A DNA stretch of 64,000 bases. It comes from Scedosporium boydii (taxonomy: Eukaryota; Ascomycota; Sordariomycetes; Microascales; Microascaceae). The notes beneath the pieces were generated by a model, which was not told the origin of the DNA, did no database searches, and saw only the letters and a program-made list of their open reading frames with translations. The stretch lies in the NCBI GenBank assembly GCA_002221725.1, contig NJFT01000134.1, forward strand, positions 1 to 64,000, in the 5' to 3' direction. A program made the translations under genes and the position numbers. This document shows positions 1-11,419 of the stretch, piece by piece (the stretch's first letter is position 1; each line of letters begins with the position of its first letter).

Positions 1-1333
1 GTGGGATTGGGAGGGGCGAGGGTTGGTTGGGGGGGGGATTTGGTGGGGAGCTTTGCGGTGGATTGGGGGGATGGGGATGGGTTGCCGGGGGTTTATGCTG
101 GTGAGTTTGATCGATGGGTTGGGTGAGGATGGTGTTGAGGTTCGAGGTGAGCTGACGGGTGTGTGAGCGAGTAGGGCAATTAGTTGATCAGGGGAGGATG
201 ATGATGTGTGGGCAGTATATACCAACGGATGAGACCGGTCGGTATGTTCTCTTGGATACGTCCCAATTGGCGGAGCTGGAGTTTTTTCAACTAATATTGG
301 ACAGAGTTTGTTGGGATTCCTCAAGAAACGGCGGCTGGCTCATCCCTCCTGGCGGCATCCGATCCCTCATCGTCCCCGAATTCGCCTCCATCGGCTACAA
401 TCCCACACACCAAGTCATCTTCATGGCCGGCCTATCCAACCCCGCGGCGTTCATGTCGTTCACCTGGTTAAAACCCATCTCCTACTCCGGCGACCGTTTC
501 CTAAGAGGCATACGTCGAGGTAATGTTCCACTTCGGCTTTCATGCTCTTCCCACACGTATTGTCTAACTCTCATACAGTCACCGGAGCCTGCCTCGCGAG
601 ACTCCCGCAAGGAACCCCCCCAAATCACCTCTCCTCCCATACAGCCTCCCCCGCCCTCCCCCAACACCCCAATCTCTTCTGCTTCGCCGGCACAAACGCC
701 GGCGTCCTCGCCCTCCACTCAACTGGCGACACCTCCTGGGTCCACCCCACCCGCTCCTCCGGCGACATCTTCACCACGGACTGCCACCCGTCCGACCCCA
801 ACCTCCTCCTTGCGGGCGGCAGACGCGGCATCGTGACCCTAGCCGACATGCGCGTGGGCCCCTCGACGCACGCCCCGCCGCCGAGTTTCTCCCACGGAAG
901 CCCCGTGACACATTTACGCATCGCGCCCGACGGGAATCCCTACCGCGTCGTGGTGGCAGGGTTGAGGAGTAAAATGGCGATATACGACCGGCGCTGGATG
1001 GGTCGCTATCCTCGGACAGAGGCCCTGCCGTATCTTCCGTTTCCGGCGTATAAGAATGAAGTGAGGTTGCGGATCGGATGGGACGTCGATCCCGGCGGTG
1101 ATGGTGGGGGAGCAGGGGTCATCGTTGCCGCGCATGATGATGGGCAGGTCGGTGTGTATTCTACTTCTTCGGGACGGAGGGTCGGGTTTCTTCCTCTGGG
1201 GGCCGGGGAGAGGGAGCCTGTGAGGTGTTTGAGGGTTGGGAGGATAGCTGGGGAGGAGATGCCGAGTGTACTTGTTGGGGCTGGAGGAGGGGTTTTGAAG
1301 TTCTCTTGTGGTGCGGGTGAGGATGAAGAGTAG
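1..1333 (+). CDS. WD40-repeat protein, 5'-truncated by window edge
   Basis: The 3' part of a gene that enters from the left edge. The last intron is clear: donor GTAATG at 520, acceptor CAG at 576-578, joining the frame that reads GYNPTHQVIFMAGL to the frame that ends at the TAG at 1331-1333. The C-terminal half has WD40-like blades, for example LFCFAGTNAGVLALHSTGD, then IVTLADMRVG, then VVAGLRSKMAIYDRRW, so a beta-propeller scaffold is likely. Upstream, a coding-looking frame (FAVDWGDGDGLPGVYAG) starts at base 1 and must be spliced onward. A GTGAGT donor at 101 with the TAG acceptor ending at 183 keeps phase, but a donor at 123 with an acceptor ending at 196 also does, so that junction is unsettled. 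The partner and pathway cannot be named from this fragment. Convergent with the bZIP gene downstream. Confidence 0.7.
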
Positions 1334-1923
1334 GAGGCTACTTTTTTTTCCCCTTTTTTACTTGGAGAATTATCGATAGAGGGGAACGTTGAATGGCTTT
1401 GCGGCATGAAGACTACGAATTATGAATTTGATATACCCTTAGGAAAATAGATAGTGATCCAACAGAAACACGTTTATAGAACCGAATTCGACTTTCGCGT
1501 TTTCGGAGATGCAAGGGAATGGCCGATTCCATGTAGAAAAAGAACTGGTTCCTCTCTATGTTCGCCTAAATATATCCCTATCCTTTATCCACGCCTTCCA
1601 ACCCAGTTCATCCCACCATCCTATCGATGCATGATGCGAGAGAAGAATACCGTTACCTGCCGCCCCAAAGCCTTAGGTATGCCGGCCAACCACGGAAGAA
1701 ACGCCTTTTACCAAACCAACTGTATAATACGTGCATATATATGAGGCGACTAAGATCATAAGGCCTCTTCCCTCCCCTCGTTTTCAAAACTAATCCAAAG
1801 ATCAGCTATCCTCCTCATCGCATAGAGACCCTACATGTAGTCTGAATGCTAAACATCATTCATATAAACATGGTAGTCCTATATTCGGGGGGTATACCAA
1901 GATCAAGAATGAGACCCATCACA
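1334..1923. other. Intergenic, 3' ends of two convergent genes
   Basis: About 590 bp between the stop of the WD40 gene and the stop of the minus-strand bZIP gene. It should hold both 3' UTRs. No coding frame is convincing. Confidence 0.6.
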
Positions 1924-3778
1924 TCAAGCGCGCCTCGGATCGTTTCGATATGTATACGTATCCGTCAACTCAGGAAACTTCTTCTTAAACGCCTCCCCCA
2001 AAGACCAATTATCCAAATTCCGGATATGCTGGTCGAACACGGGATTTATGGTAATCTCGTCCGTATCTGGGTTCCGAATCAAGGCGTACAGGTCGTCGTA
2101 CGGCCAGTGGCACCACAGCGTCGACGTATACGGTATAAAGAAGTTTTCAAGGGGGTAGTTTTGGTAATTCTTAATCACGCGCTCTCGCATGAGTGGCCAG
2201 GGCATGTGGTCGAGCCAGGCGGGGTGCGGCATCGTGAGCTGGATGGGCAGGGGCCTCAGCCAGGGCGGGAGGTGCTCGTAGTTCTCCTTGGAAGGCTCGA
2301 CCTGCCAGCGCATGAGGAGGAACATCATATATATAACTCCTAGCTGCTCGGGGAGCCTGCTAAGGTCGGGGAAGGTGCCTATAATGGCCGTGAATAGGCT
2401 GGAAAGAGGGTGCGCTCCTGTGGTGTCGTCCTTGTTGAGAAGAGACGAGACGGATGGATATTTGGGGCCAACAACTTCAGCGCGAGGCTGCCCTTGCGCA
2501 AGAAGGTCGTGACGTTCCCTGAGGAACTTGAGTAAAATGTCGTCGAGCAAGCAAGTTGTTTCATTGTTCTTGACTGGCGTCGCATAGAGTGGTAGTTCCA
2601 GTTCGGGCAGACGGTGTTTGTCGCCAGGTGGAGCATAAGGGCGTGACATTGCAGCGCTGTTTGATATTGCCATTGGCGGCCCAGGGTACCTCTGGTTTTG
2701 GCCCACAGGTTGCTGTACAGCAAGAGGCCGCGGCACTTGGTGGTGGATTGGGCTCTGTCGGGAGCCTTGCGCATCGATGAAAGCGCCGTAGCCATTGGCC
2801 TTGTCTCCACTAATGGACAAGAACTCAGGGACGCTACCAGGCCGGGAGATGAGGAAACTGAGATCGAAGCGATTTTGGCCGGCTTCCAGCCCACGTTGAA
2901 CATCCTCTCTTTGACGTATCAGAGTCTGCGTATGCTGATTGATGGCGGCGTGGAGGTTGCCGGGCTGTTGCAGTGGTGGTAGCGGATGGGAAGTGAGAGC
3001 CTCGGTCCTACCAATCGGTGACATGATACTGGGTGGTGTCGAGGCGATTGTGCACGTGGACGGTGCCGGCGGGGGTAAGGCGTGTGAAGATAGGCCGGCA
3101 TGGCTAGCCGGTGACGCATAGTCGTGTTCACCTTCGTTTCCGTGCCGGGGAGAGATTATCTGTTGCAAAGTAGCAGTAATACTAGCTAGCTGCCTCTTGA
3201 TGTCTGCATTCTCGGCTTCGACAGCTTCCTTGGCTTGGATAGCGGCTTGGAGCTCTTTGTTGTGGTCTGAGCTTTTGAGCTGTCTAATAACGCCTTCGAG
3301 GTGGGTTATCCTTTGCTTAGTCTTTTCCCGAACCGCGCGCTGAGCTATCCTGTCTGTTTGAGTTAATTGGCACAGGGAATGGTCAGCGAGCTGTAGCTTT
3401 ATACCCGAAATTGCCCAAACGCGAACATGAGACGTGGTGGGAATCGGCGCATGAGCTGCGCCTAGCGTTTTGACATATCTAGGCTTGATACAAACACTAG
3501 GAAGGTTGAGGAGATAGGTGAAGGGGAAGTGGCAATTGCGCTAGCGGAGAAAGGAATTAGTATTTACCGTTCTCTCTTTTCCTTTCGCGTTGCTCATGGG
3601 TCATATCTGCGACTGAGCGCGGTTTCTTGTGAGCTCGGCGCCTCTGGCTATGGGACTCAGGTCCCGAGGTGTCCATGGTTGCTTCGGGGCTACGGTGTTG
3701 CCGTTCATTCTTGACATGGGTCGAAGGGCCGTGGGAATGCGGGAACGCGAGGCAGATGCTATCCGGAGAATTCTCCAT
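1924..3778 (-). CDS. bZIP transcription factor with DUF3425-type C-terminus
   Basis: Two exons on the minus strand: 3778-3568 and 3353-1924, with an intron at 3567-3354 (donor GTAAAT, acceptor CAG). Joining them restores a clean basic region, ERKRENDRIAQRAVREKTK, at about residues 65-83. It is followed by a leucine-zipper-like helix (ITHLEGVIRQL) and a coiled stretch. The middle is Pro/Ser-rich. The C-terminal ~150 residues, including ENFFIPYTSTLWCHWPYDD and LSRLPEQLGVIYMMFLLMRW, match the fungal DUF3425 domain that accompanies this class of bZIP. The predicted length is 546 aa. It is expected to be a nuclear DNA-binding regulator. The target pathway cannot be inferred, because the neighbours do not form a metabolic cluster. 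The ATG at 3778 is the first in frame; an internal Met at about residue 35 is an alternative. Confidence 0.85.
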
Positions 3779-5518
3779 CCGGAATGGGGCCGATGATGAC
3801 GACCGACGCCTGTATCCTGGGAGGCGTCGGCCACGCGAAGGTTAGGACGGGTGGCTGGTGAAGATGGCCGCGCGGTATACGGGACTGTATCCGTCCGTCG
3901 AATAGAAGCAAAAGAGATATCAAAAAATATAAAAAAAAAAAAAATAAGAAAGAAAAAAAGCAAGACTGGTCACCGCCACAGGATCAAAGTCGGGCGTTTA
4001 GCAGTTAGGTCGCTCGCGGGTAGCACGGAGACACGAGACTCTGATGTAAGGCAACATAACCATCCAGACAATGACCTCTGAGCTCGCAAAGGCCAAAGCA
4101 ACTCCGTCGAGTCGGCGCTTGCAAGGGGTATCTCCTTGACGAGAAGAGCCTCGAGATGGAAATGAAGCAGGGAGAAGAAAACCCGCAGAAGTATGAGGTT
4201 AACAAGGCCGGAAAGCCGTGGTGGAGCAGCGGATACGAATGAGATATGAGGTGAGATGGTGGTGAAAGGCTATCAGGAATAGAAGTAGAGGCTGATGTGA
4301 TGATATGTTAGGTTGGCCACGAAGATTTGAACGAAGGCGCGAGGCTTCGTGGAGAGAGGTGGGTCGTATAGGTCGGGGCAACCAAGACGGGATGGATGAA
4401 GAACAAATACTTCGCGGTTGAGGAGGAAGCAAGTCAGTTCCCAGTCTCAGTTCTTCGTTCGCTGTGTCCCATTTTCAGCAGACTCGACATTCAACTGAGG
4501 TTCATGGGTTGGTGGATAATCAAGGGCGAAATCCGACTCGCTAGGACATCAAATATCAAATTCTCTGTTGGCAGGGGAGGTCGATCCTAGCTCTCTCATA
4601 CCGTATCGTTGATGTGATAGACAGACCAACCACGAGGTTGACTCTCGTGCTTTCTCGATGAGAGAAGACGGTGAATGATGAGATATGTCTGACCGAGATG
4701 ACTATGGGTATGGGAGAGATGCTAAATTGGGCAGGTCCTGCTAATTTGGGAAAGGTGGGAACCCTCGAGCGTTTTACTTTGCAGCTGAGAAGGGGTCCTG
4801 AGTCTCGAGGCTTGAGGGAGAAGTACCGAAGAGACGTCTGGTTGGATGGCGGCACGCTCTACCCACGAGGCTGCATGGGCTTCCGGAGAGGCGTGGAACG
4901 TAGCGTGGAATACAGGGTTAATGATACCTCAGTAATGTATGTCAGTCAATATCGGGAGGGTGCGCAATAAGGTAGTGCAGTTTGAGAAGGGTCTGATCTA
5001 GCTGGGCAAAGGACGATGTTGATGCGGCTGATGTAGGTTGGGGTCCAGCAACTTGGAGATTGTAGATTGTACAAAGGTAAAAGATACCTTTATCAAAGTA
5101 CTTCGTACCGCTCAACCAACAATTGAAATCTCTTGCTTGATTGTCGATTCCAATTTTGCCATCGATATGATGATCCGAATCTGGTGGCCCAAAGCAAGAG
5201 TACAAAGTACAATGTATTACCTCGGTGCCTCGTACTGAGGTACGCAATATCAAATTTGAGGCGAGAACTGAGCTAGGACCTACCCCGTACGCTGTCTACC
5301 AAGGGTACAACAACAAGAATGAGTACAAGTCTCACTGTACCTTTGTACTTCGTAGTCACTTTGAGCTTAGCTCAGCACACTGTGCATTTGTAGCTTAAAC
5401 TCAAAGCTGTGTCAAAGCAAAAAGGTACAATCGTCAAGGTTCAAGGTACGAGTACTGTTCAACCCCACTTCTCGAATATCACCATACAATTGTAACTCTG
5501 TATTAGACAATTGAACAA
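3779..5518. other. Intergenic between divergent bZIP and NLR-like genes
   Basis: A 1.7 kb stretch holding the upstream regions of both flanking genes. Contains an A-rich run near 3920-3960 and two exact copies of the TACGAAGTA motif (around 5099-5107 and 5346-5354). Several short open frames here have no protein-like composition and were not called. Confidence 0.5.
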
Positions 5519-8500
5519 TTGAAGCAACCGAGGCCAGACTCCATTATCGCCTTGGGCGCCGCAAGGTTAGAGCAACAACTTGACGTTTCACCGGGCAGAA
5601 TAAGCTTTGGTTTTGGAGTATGCAACGTCATAACCGCGCTTGAAAAGGCAAGCAAGCTGCGCGACCGATTCGCCGATGCGCCTAGCCAGTTGAGAGCAAT
5701 CTCGAGCGAGTGCGTTGCCGGCTTCCTCTGTACCTCTGTCATCATCGTGAATGAACAATTGATCAATTGCTAAAAGTTCGCGGTAAGAGCCTCGAGTCTT
5801 ACGAGCGTCCTCGAAAATATCAAGGACCTTCTTCCCCAGCATGGCCCCTCCGAGTGGCAAAAGAAAGCCCTAGTGCCCATCCTCGACGAATGTGAGAGTG
5901 TCGTTGTTGACGTAGGCAAGATGGTGGATAAGAACACCTGCATGGACCCTTCAAGTCCAAAGAGTAGCGCCAAGAAAGTGCAGATGGCGTGGAGGAGATT
6001 GGCGTGGGACCCGAAACACGTCCAAGAGCTCCGTCTACGAATGGCATCCAGCGTTGCCTTCCTAAATGCATTTTTGGGGAGCCTCACAAGGTACCGTGAA
6101 TGACTTTACCACAGACTTTCACGTTATCACAATGAAGCTTACTTGAGAAGCGAAGTTGCCGTGGCCACGAAAGACTCGGTGGATGGTTTGCACGCGCGCC
6201 AGGATGTTCGAGAGCGGAGAGAGCGACATGCCCAGATCCTGGACTGGCTGGCCAGCACCGACTATACCTCTCAGCAACATGATCACTTCAGAAGACGACA
6301 ACTAGGAACTGGCCAGTGGCTACTTGACTCGTCAATGTTCCGAACGTGGCTAGGCACTGCGGGAAAGACTCTCTTCTGTCCTGGAATCCCAGGTGCAGGA
6401 AAAACCATCCTTACATCGATTGTAGTCGACGATCTCCTTGACAAGTACCAAGATAGCCCGACTGTTGGCGTTGCTTATGTCTACTGCAACTTCAGGCAGC
6501 GAGGTGAGCAGCGGCTGGACGACTTGCTAAGCAGCATCCTAAAGCAGCTCAGCGAGATACAGTCCTCGATACCCGGCGCTACGGAAGCGCTTTATGACAA
6601 GCACAAATCTAAACGGACACGTCCATCGACCGATGAACTTTCGGGGACGTTACAATCCGTCGCTGGCTCCTACACAAGGACGTTTATCATTGTTGACGCC
6701 TTGGACGAGTGTCATATCTCGGACGGCAGTCGGTCCCGTTTCTTGGAGGCGTGCTTCGCCTTGCGGGATCTATGCAAAGTAAACTTGTTCGTAACATCAA
6801 GGTTTATCCCGGACATTACGGAACTGTTCGAGAGAGCATCCATACTAGAAATCCGTGCCAATCCTGAAGATGTGCGGAAATATCTCGCTGGACAGATGTT
6901 CCGACTGCCAGGGTTTGTTCGCCGAGATGTCTGCTCACAGGAGGAAATCGAGCATGCGATTGTGGAGGCAGTAGATGGAATGTATGGATCTTGAGACTGC
7001 CGTGGGCCAAGAGAGGCCACGCTAACGCGACACTAGGTTTCTTCTTGCGCAGCTTTATGTAGACTCTTTAGTAGGGAAGAGGTCTCCGAGGGCCATTCGA
7101 GTAGCGCTGAAAATGCTCCATAGAGGTGTAGAAGCATATGACAATGCCTACCGCGAAGCCATGAGTCGCGTCGAGGGACAGCTAACGGATCAAGAAGAGC
7201 TCGCCAAGCAAGCTATATCGTGGATTGTCTTTGCAAAGCGGCCACTCTCAACACGCGAACTTCAACATGCTCTCGCTACCGAATTAGGAGACTCGCACGT
7301 CCAAGAAGACAGCTTGCCCGAGATCGAAGACGTGGTTTCTGTGTGTGCGGGATTGGTAGCTGTGGATGAGGAAAGCGGCATTATCCGACTGGTGCATTAC
7401 ACCACGCAGGAATACTTTCAGCGGACGCACGCACAATGGTTTCCAACAGCAGAGCAATATATTACGACCATTTGCGCCACTTACCTCTCATTTAGCGCGT
7501 TTGAGAGCGGTCCTTGTCAAACGACCTACTCATTCGAGGAACGGCTACAATTGAGCTACCTCTACGAATACGCAGCGTGTCATTGGGGACATCATGCCAG
7601 TGACGCTCTCTCCACCAAACAAGAAGTCGATGGCAGAAACGAAGAGAAGGCGCCGGAATTTCTCGAACGGACGGCCAAGTTCGACGAGGCGTACCACGCA
7701 GTCATGGACTTTCTGGGGAGGAAAGGAAACCGAGAAGCAGCGATCCAAGCGCTATTCGCTCCAAAGGTCTCACGCGGCTTGCCATTGTATCGTAATGATC
7801 TATATCCAAAACGAATGACGGCACTTCATCTGGCGGCATATTTCGGGCTTGAGCTGGTAGCGAAAGACCTTTTGGCTTCTGACAAGGTCCAACCTGATGC
7901 CAGGGACAGCCGCGGCCGGACACCACTTTACCTAGCTGTTGAAAAAGGCCATGGAGCGATAGTCCGACAGCTTCTCGGCACTGGGAGAGTCGACCCAAAT
8001 ATTAGGTGCGATACTGGCTGGGCGCCACTTAGTCGAGCGGCCTTCAACAACCATGAGGCTATAGTTCGGCGTCTTCTTGATACTAGTGAAGTTAACCTAG
8101 ATATTAAGGACGGATGTGGCCGGACTGTACTTCACCAAGCCATTGTGCGTGGCAACGAGGCTATCGCTCAACTTTTCCTTGCACCGCACCTGCTTGATAC
8201 TGGTAGGGTTGACCCTGATGCCAAGAGCGTCTATGGTCGTACTCCTCTTCACGCAGCTGCTTACAACGGCCGCGAAGCGATGGTTCGACGTCTTCTCGAA
8301 ACTGGAAAAGTCGACCCGGAGACGAAGAACTTGGGCGGTGCTACACCACTCCATGAAGCTGCCACGATCGGCGACGTCGCCATCGTTCGGCATCTTCTCG
8401 ATGCTGGAAAGGTTGACCCAAATGCTAAAGATTGCCGGGGCCAGACACCACTTGATGTAGCTTCTAAGAACGGCCACGAGGCCGTGGTACGGCAGCTTCT

Positions 8501-8522
8501 TGCGACTGGGAAAGTCAAGTGA
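5519..8522 (+). CDS. NACHT-ankyrin STAND protein (fungal NLR-like); 5' end uncertain
   Basis: Domain order: a helical N-terminal domain typical of fungal STAND proteins (ITALEKASKLRDRFADAPSQ, then LVPILDECESVVVDVGKM); a NACHT NTPase with Walker A GIPGAGKT and Walker B TFIIVDALDEC; a winged-helix-like linker; and seven ankyrin repeats from about 7815 to 8520 (pattern TPLHxAAxxGxxAIVRxLL). Such proteins act in nonself recognition and heterokaryon incompatibility in fungi. The intron at 6982-7036 (GTATGG...CTAG, branch GCTAAC at 7021) is certain, because it joins DGM to FLLAQLYVDSLVGKR. Two in-frame stops (TAA 5771-5773, TGA 6101-6103) are avoided by introns 5730-5789 and about 6091-6150, which keep frame but have weaker sites. 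No ATG lies in frame at the expected N-terminus, so the true start is upstream, downstream or lost. About 940 residues if intact. Confidence 0.75.
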
Positions 8523-9098
8523 CGTAGCACTTATTTTAATGGTGTAGGTGCTTCAGCAAAGATCTATCCATCCTATCGATGGTCTTTTTGGCTTAGAGGG
8601 ACCGTCTGGTAGAACAAGGCTGCATTGATTAACAGTCAGAATAGAGTTGAGGGGCGAAGTCCGATTTTCCAGGTATCCCGAGCCTATTTGTGGTGAGGGG
8701 AACCGCTAAATCTATAGAGGTTGGTGCTGTGAGACAGTTCTTGGGGCTACTAAATAAGTCAATTCACCACGCACTTCGGCGTCCTCGTATCCACGTGACT
8801 TCGCGACAACTCCAGTCCACCAGCAGCGCTGGATACATCTCGACATGATCGAGTGAGACGCGGACTATCAACATTGCTCCTCGGTGCTTTGATTACGCCA
8901 ATCCTACGCGAGGGAATATGTCAAGTTTCCGTCCCCTCGTTTAAGACAGTTGTTCTTTCTGGGCCGACCTCTGGACCCATTCCCCTTGTGTCGTCCATCA
9001 TTCTCGACACTCTTGCCACAGAGCAACTTCAATCAGGGCCGGGCTCCGGGCGTTGATCCTACAAGGAACTTTGACTCTATTCTTTTCATTTTCTCAGA
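8523..9098. other. Intergenic downstream of NLR-like gene
   Basis: About 575 bp. A short frame at 8853-9056 begins with GTG and shows no recognisable domain. Nothing else supportable was seen. Confidence 0.4.
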
Positions 9099-9512
9099 AT
9101 GGATGGACTGACCCCCCCTGGACGATTCCCGCCTGATCCTTATCCTCCTGGCGTTGGGAGCCATGCCCCTCGTCGAGGGTATCGAAGTGTCTCCCAGGAT
9201 CCTCGCCTCAATCATCCTTTCAGTAAGTTTTCCCCGTGAACCCAAGCTCGTTGAAAAGATGGCTTGCATTCTACGTGGAACTGGGGAGGATGGGACTCTC
9301 CTGGGAAAGACATGCTGCTCATGGGTTACTCTCCTGCTCTCCTGCTCTCTTTCTCTCTTGCCGGCCTTTCATCAGGGGTCGCTCAACGCTCTCGACATCC
9401 TGGTTGTGAACATCTCTTTCTTCGGGGCTAAGTGGCACCAAATTCACACAAACTATGGTCGCCTCCAGATTCTGAACGAATCACTTTCCTGAAAGGAATA
9501 GTGGTTCATTGA
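9099..9512 (+). pseudogene. Coding-like relic, Pro-rich N-terminal exon plus interrupted second exon
   Basis: An ATG at 9099 opens a coding-looking frame (MDGLTPPGRFPPDPYPPGVG...) ending at a GTAAGT donor at 9223. A pyrimidine-rich acceptor ending at 9375 resumes the same protein. The frame then meets TAA at 9429-9431 but stays protein-like beyond it (APNSHKLWSPPDSERITF) until TGA at 9510-9512. One CAA-to-TAA change would explain the break. The family was not recognised. With the next entry it may be the remains of one gene for a Pro-rich membrane protein. Confidence 0.35.
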
Positions 9513-9660
9513 ATGCCGGGCGCCGCCCGTTTTTCCTAGAGGATTGTGTTTCTGTTCTCCTTCTAGGCTTTGCTTCTTTTCCAGTTCTTCTTTTCTCCCT
9601 TCACAAACCCAACCCAACCCAGCATTGTTATACTGTATATGATTTCTAGCATCTACTACA

Positions 9661-10167
9661 ATGGTCGAACAAGTTCCTTGTCAAGTACATGATAGGGGTG
9701 GTCTTGGATCTCCTGCTCCATGTCGTCACGATGCCACTTCGACCGACATACAGGTTCCACACAAAGAAGTTTCCTTTTCCTCTCGGCCGCCTCAGACAGA
9801 GTCTTGGGCCGAGGGCCCAGGTCAGCTCACACCTTCTATGAGCACCTGGAGATCTGCTTCTCCTAGTCTCCCGGCGCCTACGCCAGGCAGCGAGGGCTCT
9901 CCCCCACCCAAGCAAATCGAAATCAACCCCCGCAATCCTCGGTGTATCCTTGTCAAGAGTCCTGACGGAAGTTCTGACTTGGTCTGGTTCTCATACCCCG
10001 AAGATGATTTACCTTTCGTCGCACCGGTTGCGGTACGCCCTTGGTCTCGGAAGAACATGCTTCCTGTTAGGGGTCATCAGCGGGACGACAGTGGTAATTC
10101 CCCGTACCCACAGCTACCTGATATGGATGCTTCAGCCCAGACTCCAGCCATCAGGCTTAGGATGTGA
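9661..10167 (+). pseudogene. Possible frameshifted membrane-protein ORF (hypothetical)
   Basis: An ATG-initiated frame of 168 residues, Ser/Pro-rich, with a plausible segment ending SSDLVWFSYPEDDLPFV near 10018. Just after this, a different frame (about 10018-10100) reads RLRYALGLGRTCFLLGV followed by further hydrophobic residues. This looks like the basic-plus-hydrophobic transmembrane start common in fungal single-pass proteins. The annotated frame itself carries no membrane segment there. No intron can connect the two frames at this spacing, so a small indel is suspected. It could also be a genuine soluble ORF with a chance hydrophobic shadow. Confidence 0.35.
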
Positions 10168-10395
10168 AACAAATACTACTGTGGGTGTTGGTCATTTTTG
10201 TTGATCCTGTAAGAGAGCAGGAGACCTGGAGAGGGAAAGGGAGCTGTTGACATGGTTGCTCCAAAGAGTTTACTAACCCCAAAGAGAATAAAACAGCATC
10301 AAAAATGGCAAAGAATAAGCAGGCTAATTCTCTGGACAGGTCCGACTTTGAACCAGGGCGATATCCAACTCCACCCTCCAGGAGGTCCCGATGCG

Positions 10396-11419
10396 ATGGA
10401 TAGTAGCGAGGTGATGGAGAACTCGGATTTGTTGGATCACGACGCTGGAGACGCATACGAAGTGGACGAAGATGTTGACTTGGAAGGTCAAGAGTACGAA
10501 GCCGGCGAATATGAAGTAGGCGACGAGTCTACCCAAGACGCAGACGAGGATGTTGACGAAGAGTTGGAAGAGGAGGATGAGGGTCTTGTGTTCGACCCTC
10601 ATCCACCTGGGCTCAAGGAGATTTCCAACCTGGGGAAGTTTACTGTGAGCACGCATAAGCAAGACAACGGCGTTGAAGAGTTACGAAGTGATGATTTGAC
10701 GAAATTCTGGCAGTAAGTCCAGCTCGGTTCTTGGCTCTCTCTTTCTCCCTCTCTTTCTTCAAGTGGCGTTATTTGCGGGCGTGATACTGACTGCAAAATG
10801 GCAAACGAGCAGATCCGACGGTACACAACCACACAATTTAACCGTTTACTTCGTGAAGAAAGTGGGAATCCGCGAGATACGTTTCTACGTCGACTACGAC
10901 CAAGACGAATCTTACACACCAACCCGCATTATATTCCGATCAGGCACGAGTGAAAACAACTTGATAAAATTCGCAGCAATGGATCTCGCCAACCCTAAAG
11001 GATGGCAAAAAGTCCCTCTCGACGGGGTCGGCGGGGGTCCCGACGGCAACACGCTCTTCTGCTGGGTTCTCCAGATGTCCATTACGGAGAATCACCAGAA
11101 CGGCAAAGATACTCATCTACGCGGTATCAAGATCTTTGCTCTGGATACGGAGACGGCGGTGGCGAATGGTGGCCCCGACCGAGGAGCTTTAGGTGAATGG
11201 GTGGTCGGCGATGTGCAGACGCCGGTGTCATCTATGCGCAGGCGGCTGAGAGGGTCTTTGCGACGGCTGGAGGTTGACCCGGAGACGCCTATTCGTCGAC
11301 GGGGACACGATCATGAGGAGGGGAGCGTAGGGTCTGGGAGGAGGCAGCATCGGGAGATCCTTGCTGTGGCGGATATAACTCTGTCTGCGGAGTTTATTCG
11401 CGAGCCGGAGCTGCGCTGA
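10396..11419 (+). CDS. APC10: Anaphase-promoting complex subunit 10 (DOC domain)
   Basis: Two exons, to 10712 and from 10813, with a 100-nt intron (GTAAGT...GCAG). The joined protein has an acidic N-terminal insert rich in Glu/Asp, then the DOC/APC10 beta-sandwich: LKEISNLGKFTVSTHKQDNG, the LRSDDLTKFWQ-SDGTQPH junction, and KVGIREIRFYVDYDQDESYT. These are hallmark APC10 segments. Apc10 is the APC/C processivity factor, helping Cdc20/Cdh1 bind D-box substrates for ubiquitination in mitosis. A C-terminal extension past the DOC core is Arg-rich and poorly conserved-looking. The start is uncertain: the ATG at 10396 is used here, but the same frame opens at an ATG at 10252. A separate ATG at 10305 begins a coding-like peptide in another frame. 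Confidence 0.85.

Noticed and set aside
10599..10922. Minus-strand frame across the APC10 intron
   Set aside because: Covers APC10 exon ends antisense; shadow.
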